A stretch of 64,000 nt of DNA, from NCBI RefSeq assembly GCF_032854445.1, contig NC_088295.1, positions 14,991,385-15,055,384 on the forward strand, in the 5' to 3' direction. A program made the position numbers and the translations under genes. Shown here one piece after another: positions 59,878-64,000 of the stretch; position 1 is the stretch's first letter; each line of letters starts with the position of its first letter. The notes under the pieces were generated by a model that saw only the letters and a program-made list of their open reading frames with translations, was not told where the DNA came from and made no database searches. Origin of the DNA: Liolophura sinensis. Taxonomy: Eukaryota > Mollusca > Polyplacophora > Chitonida > Chitonidae.

Positions 59878-61110
59878 GTAGTCTTGTAATAGGCTGTATT
59901 ACAGAATGTAGGAATGTTTAGTAAAAAGAGTGAAACCTGCAGCATGGTGTAACATGCAGGGACACAGTATCCCTGTTCCCATAGCAGATTTGTAATAGGC
60001 TATATTACAGAATGTTGGAATGTTTAGTAAAATGAGTGAAACCTGCAGCATGGTGTAACATGCGGGAACACAGTATCACTATTCCCATAGCAGATTTGTA
60101 ATAGGCTATATTACAGAATGTAGGAATGTTTAGTAACATGAGTGAAACCTGCAGCATGGTGTAACATGCAGGAACACAGTATCACTATTCCCATAGCAGA
60201 TTTGTAATAGGCTATATTACAGAATGTAGGAATGTTTAGTAAAATGAGTGAAACCTGCAGCATGGTGTAACATGCAGGAACACAGTATCACTATTCCCAT
60301 AGCAGATTTGTAATAGGCTATATTACAGAATGTAGGAATGTTTAGTAACATGAGTGAAACCTGCAGCATGGTGTAACATGCAGGAACACAGTATCACTAT
60401 TCTCAAAGCAGATTTGTAATAGACTATATTACAGAATGTAGGAATGTTTAGTAAAATGAGTGAATCCTTCTACATGGTGTAACATTCGGGGACACAGAAT
60501 CACTATTCCCATAGCAGATTTGTAATAGACTATATTACAGAATGTAGGAATGTTTAGTAAAAAGAGTGAATCCCCCTGCATGGTGTAACATGCGGGAACA
60601 CAACATCACTATTCTCATAGCAGATTTGTAATAGACTATATTACAGAATGTAGGAATGTTTAGTAAAATGAGTGAAACATGCAGCATTGTGTAACATGCG
60701 GGAACACAGTATCCCTGTTCCCATAGCAGATTTGTAATAGACTATATTACAGAATGTAGGAATGTTTAGTAAAAAGAGTGAATCCTTTTACATGGTGTAA
60801 CATTCGGGAACACAACATCACTATTCTCATAACAGATTTGCAATAGACTGTATTACAGAATGTAGGAATGTTAAGAAAAAAGAGTGAATCCCCCTGCATG
60901 GTGTAACATGCGGGAACACAACATCACTATTCTCATAGCAGATTTGTAATAGACAATATTACAGAATGTAGGAATGTTTAGTAAAATGAGTGAATCCTTC
61001 TACATTGTGTAACATTCGGGGACACAACATCACTATTCTCAAAGCAGATTTGCAATAGACTGTATTACAGAATGTAGGAATGTTAAGTAAAAAGAATGAA
61101 TCCTCCTTCA
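59878..61110. repeat. Tandem array of a 106-bp unit, about 11.6 copies
   Basis: Unit starts (GCAGATTTGTAATAG or close variants) fall at 59878, 59984, 60090, 60196, 60302, 60408, 60514, 60620, 60726, 60832, 60938 and 61044. Every step is exactly 106 bp, so no copy carries a net indel. Each unit has the inverted repeat TGTAATA-GGCTA-TATTACA and a second dyad around CATGGTGTAACATG. Two sequence classes are visible: copies 1-5 with AAACCTGCAGC, and most later copies with AATCC plus varied bases. Confidence 0.95.
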
Positions 61111-64000
61111 TGGTAGATTTGTATCATGTAGTGTTATGGTAAGTAGAAAAGGTTAAGTTCAAAATGTAAAACCTGCAGTGTAACATGCAGATTTCATGGG
61201 TAGGGATGATATGGCTAACTGCCAGATTTCTCACACTCATGCTGTGGTCACATTTTTTAGCCCAATAAACCAGGTGTTTTGAAAACAGGTAATTCCCACC
61301 GCCAGGTAAATTAATTACATGTCGAGAGCAGTGTTACAGATGCTTCAGTTGAGAACACTGGTCATGTTTAGAGGGTTTTCTCGTCTCCCTAGGTGGAGGA
61401 GAAGCATGGTTGGTAAGCTGACATGCTGAGAGGAAAGCAAGGGGATTGGGGAGACATATAGACTGTGAGGCTATTTGTAAGAATGTCCATCAGTAGTATG
61501 AAGTGGGTTGTCAGACAGTATGATTGTAACAGAGACATTGTTCCTTGCCTAACACATCCATCATTCTGTACCAGTAGTATTGCTGCTTGTGTCCTTGTTG
61601 TACTGTGTGTTGAGAGACTGGGATACTCAACATATATCACCTACAGCAAGAATATATGTTTGCTTTTGGAAAATAAAGAAAACATTTTATGTGAATCTCA
61701 TCCTTAAAATTAAACATTATCTGAGGGTTATATTTTTCTGTTTATTTGAGTAGTGATTGGTGCTTAGCTGAGTAAGCTTTAATGCAGATATGTGCACACT
61801 GGCTGGCTGTCCATCTCTTTCTGTATGGGATTGAATTTGTTGACTTTTCCTGATTTTGAATGGTAATACTTGTAAAGAAGAAGCTGATATTTTGTGAAAG
61901 GCAATTATTTGGGATATTCTAAAATAACAGCCACAGTTTGATTGGAATTAAGATAATTTTTTGGCCAAAAATGCTACTCTTTAAATTTAAAATGGTAATT
62001 CATAAATAAAAATTTTAATACAATCTAAATAATGTCATTTTTTGTTAAGCAAATCTCTGTTGGAACAAATTGTTTATTAATGCTTTCTGAAGTTTCAAAT
62101 TAATACAGTACATGCTCTTTTTCACACAAAGCATCTGGTTTGTTCTTGTAACTATCATCTCCCAGACTTTCTGGTCATTCTCTTCATACAATGTGTTATA
62201 TTGAGGACAATTGTTCACAGCATAACCAGGCCAGCTCATATTGTTTTCTGTTGTCCCCTAAAAACATATCCACATATGGACTTTAATGTAGGCTCAATTA
62301 ACCCAATGTAACTTTTCCAGCATACTATGTGGAGCTTTCAGTCCTGACATTCTAACATATGTGTAACAATGTTATCCTACAACTCAACAAAGTTACATTA
62401 GATGTATACATGCAGAAACATACAGCCCTATACCCAGGCCAGATGTTTATTTGTTTATTTATGGGGAGAACAATGTTGCTTCATGTGGCAGTCATTTAAT
62501 ACAAATATTGACATATTTCCTGGGATTTGAAATCATACTTAACAAAATAGAGTTAAAAAAAGATGAATTTAAATTGTGGTCTTTAAAACAAAAAAAAAAG
62601 TAAGATGATAAAATTAACTGTGGCATCTATGTGTGCATGTGTCACATCAATAAGATATGTGGTTTAAATTAGTTTACAAATTACATTAATGCCTTCTAAA
62701 TTATCGATGTCCATTTAAAATACAATAGCTTTGTCAATTCCTTAGTACATGATAAAAGTCAGAACACAGTCACAATGGCCATTACAGTCTAATCTACCTG
62801 TCTACATAAACTAACTGCAATTCTGTGTACTTAGAACAGAATGTATATCTAACAATCATTTACCAAATAAACTAAAGTATTCCTTTCATTACACCACCCT
62901 AACTCTATCAACCAACAATACATCTACATTCCAGACTAACACTGACTGGTGCATTATCTACTCTAAGGTCCTCTAGCCTTTCACACTGCTATACTCAAAC
63001 AGCATTATGCCCATAGAAAACCTCCATAGGCTCCAATACTATCTCTCTCCTTTGAAGCATGTTTGATAAGTCTGCCTGTGAAAACTGGCAATACTCAGGT
63101 TCTTAGAGTGACTCTGCCTGGATCAGGTTCAAGGGCAGACACTAGGTATTTTCTGTTACCATATCCACCCAAACTTGGATATATAGCCTATCGTCTACCC
63201 TTGTGGGTTCATCCTTTTTTACAAATTACCCCTCCCCCCTTTCCCCCGGCCAATAGAACATCCTGTCATACTAAGTATACAAAGACATACAAGCATCTAT
63301 TTTCTACAGCAGTAATGCAACAGATCAGTCATTTATAGAGTTTAAACAAACACCATATACTGGCTTGGTGACAGGTAAAATAAATATTCACTTGTCTGTT
63401 CATTAATTAATAATGGTTAAATATTAATGATATCAATTAAAGTTGTAAGTATCAATTTCGCTCAAAAGTCTGGGTCACATAATAACTTTTTCAAACTTAA
63501 GACTCATTTTAACAATATAAGTAGTATAGGTAACAGGTATGAATCTGATATGTACTGAAAGGTAAAAATTTGAGCGAGTGTTTTTCGTAAATACAGAAAC
63601 ACCTGAAGACAGTGTAATACTAGGTCATCATGGAAGGGACAAGTGGAACAAGTTGTAAAAGGTATTAATTACAACTTGCACATACTTTGGCATGCCAGTC
63701 GCGAAATTCTGGGAATGCCACAGATCACCATTGTCTGCCTGATACTGTGGCATGATATACGGCTGCTCTGTTGCAGTGGTGACATTGAGACCTAATCATC
63801 CATTCATTCTGTTAGGTACAAGACCAGATACATGTTTGGAATTGAAGAAATTACACAAAATATTGCCAGAAGTTAGAATATTTATCTGCAGGACTGAATT
63901 AATTTGTCAAAAAGGCAAATTATACATTGTAACTAGCCCAGCCTCCCTTTCCTCCTTCAAAGAAACTTAGATTTACCTTAGCCACTTTCCCCCATAATCA

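Larger units (their letters stand above)
49655..64000 (+). other. Long intron of the collagen-like gene (inferred)
   Basis: Exon 2 ends in phase 1 with a clean GTAAGT donor, and no matching Gly-X-Y exon was found on the plus strand through 64000. The 14.3 kb therefore most likely lies within intron 2. It is AT-rich and holds two MITE copies (56.3 and 57.0 kb), a 14-base C run at 52247-52260, the 106-bp tandem array and a CpG-bearing patch at 55.56-55.95 kb. No independent gene was recognised on either strand. Confidence 0.5.

Noticed and set aside
59878-61110. CRISPR-like array
   Set aside because: The whole 106-bp unit is repeated with no unique spacers, in a eukaryotic intron.
63063-63338. 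91-residue ORF on the plus strand near the right end
   Set aside because: It has a short GSGSRAD stretch but no domain, splice context or neighbour supports it.

Overview
The window is eukaryotic nuclear DNA. It is AT-rich, its genes are split by many GT-AG introns, and tRNA-derived SINEs fill the introns and gaps. The dominant SINE ends in a tail of the type 'gagtacggcgtaaaacacc', a family I associate with molluscs and related lophotrochozoans (the RUDI/V-SINE type, named from memory). A mollusc is the best guess; the species cannot be told from this sequence.

Six protein-coding genes are recognisable, all rebuilt here from exon-intron boundaries and similarity recalled from memory. In order: GID4 (minus strand, last exon lies left of the window), ATPAF2 (plus, 8 exons, about 288 aa), DRC3/LRRC48 (minus, 10 coding exons, about 525 aa), TOM1/TOM1L2 (plus, 15 exons, about 526 aa), SRP68 (plus, 12 exons, about 597 aa), and the first two exons of a transmembrane collagen-like gene (plus, running off the right end). 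GID4 and ATPAF2 start head to head 136 bp apart. ATPAF2 and DRC3 converge tail to tail on a shared poly(A) region. DRC3 and TOM1 start head to head about 0.75 kb apart.

The first four genes are the strongest large-scale observation. GID4-ATPAF2-DRC3-TOM1L2, with the same alternating orientations, is also the order I recall on human chromosome 17p11.2, so this appears to be an ancient bilaterian microsynteny block. The genes have unrelated jobs (ubiquitin-ligase substrate receptor, mitochondrial F1-ATPase assembly, ciliary dynein regulation, endosomal sorting). Shared promoters and 3' ends are a more likely reason for the linkage than a common pathway.

Layout: 1-3122 GID4; 3259-8572 ATPAF2; 8573-9413 converging 3' ends; 9414-14401 DRC3; 14402-15150 shared promoter; 15151-29042 TOM1; 29043-32693 TOM1 3' UTR and spacer; 32694-41679 SRP68; 41680-48955 spacer whose second half looks richer in CpG; 48956-49654 collagen exons; 49655-64000 probably its long intron, which carries two MITE copies and a 106-bp tandem array at about 59.9-61.1 kb. 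Notable splicing signals are a probable U12-type AT-AA intron in DRC3 and a GC-AG intron in SRP68. Mobile elements include three tRNA-derived SINE families (one nested in another), a MITE family with long inverted ends, and a family of 0.8-1.2 kb DNA transposons with CAGGG ends, one of which keeps a relic of a zinc-finger-like reading frame.
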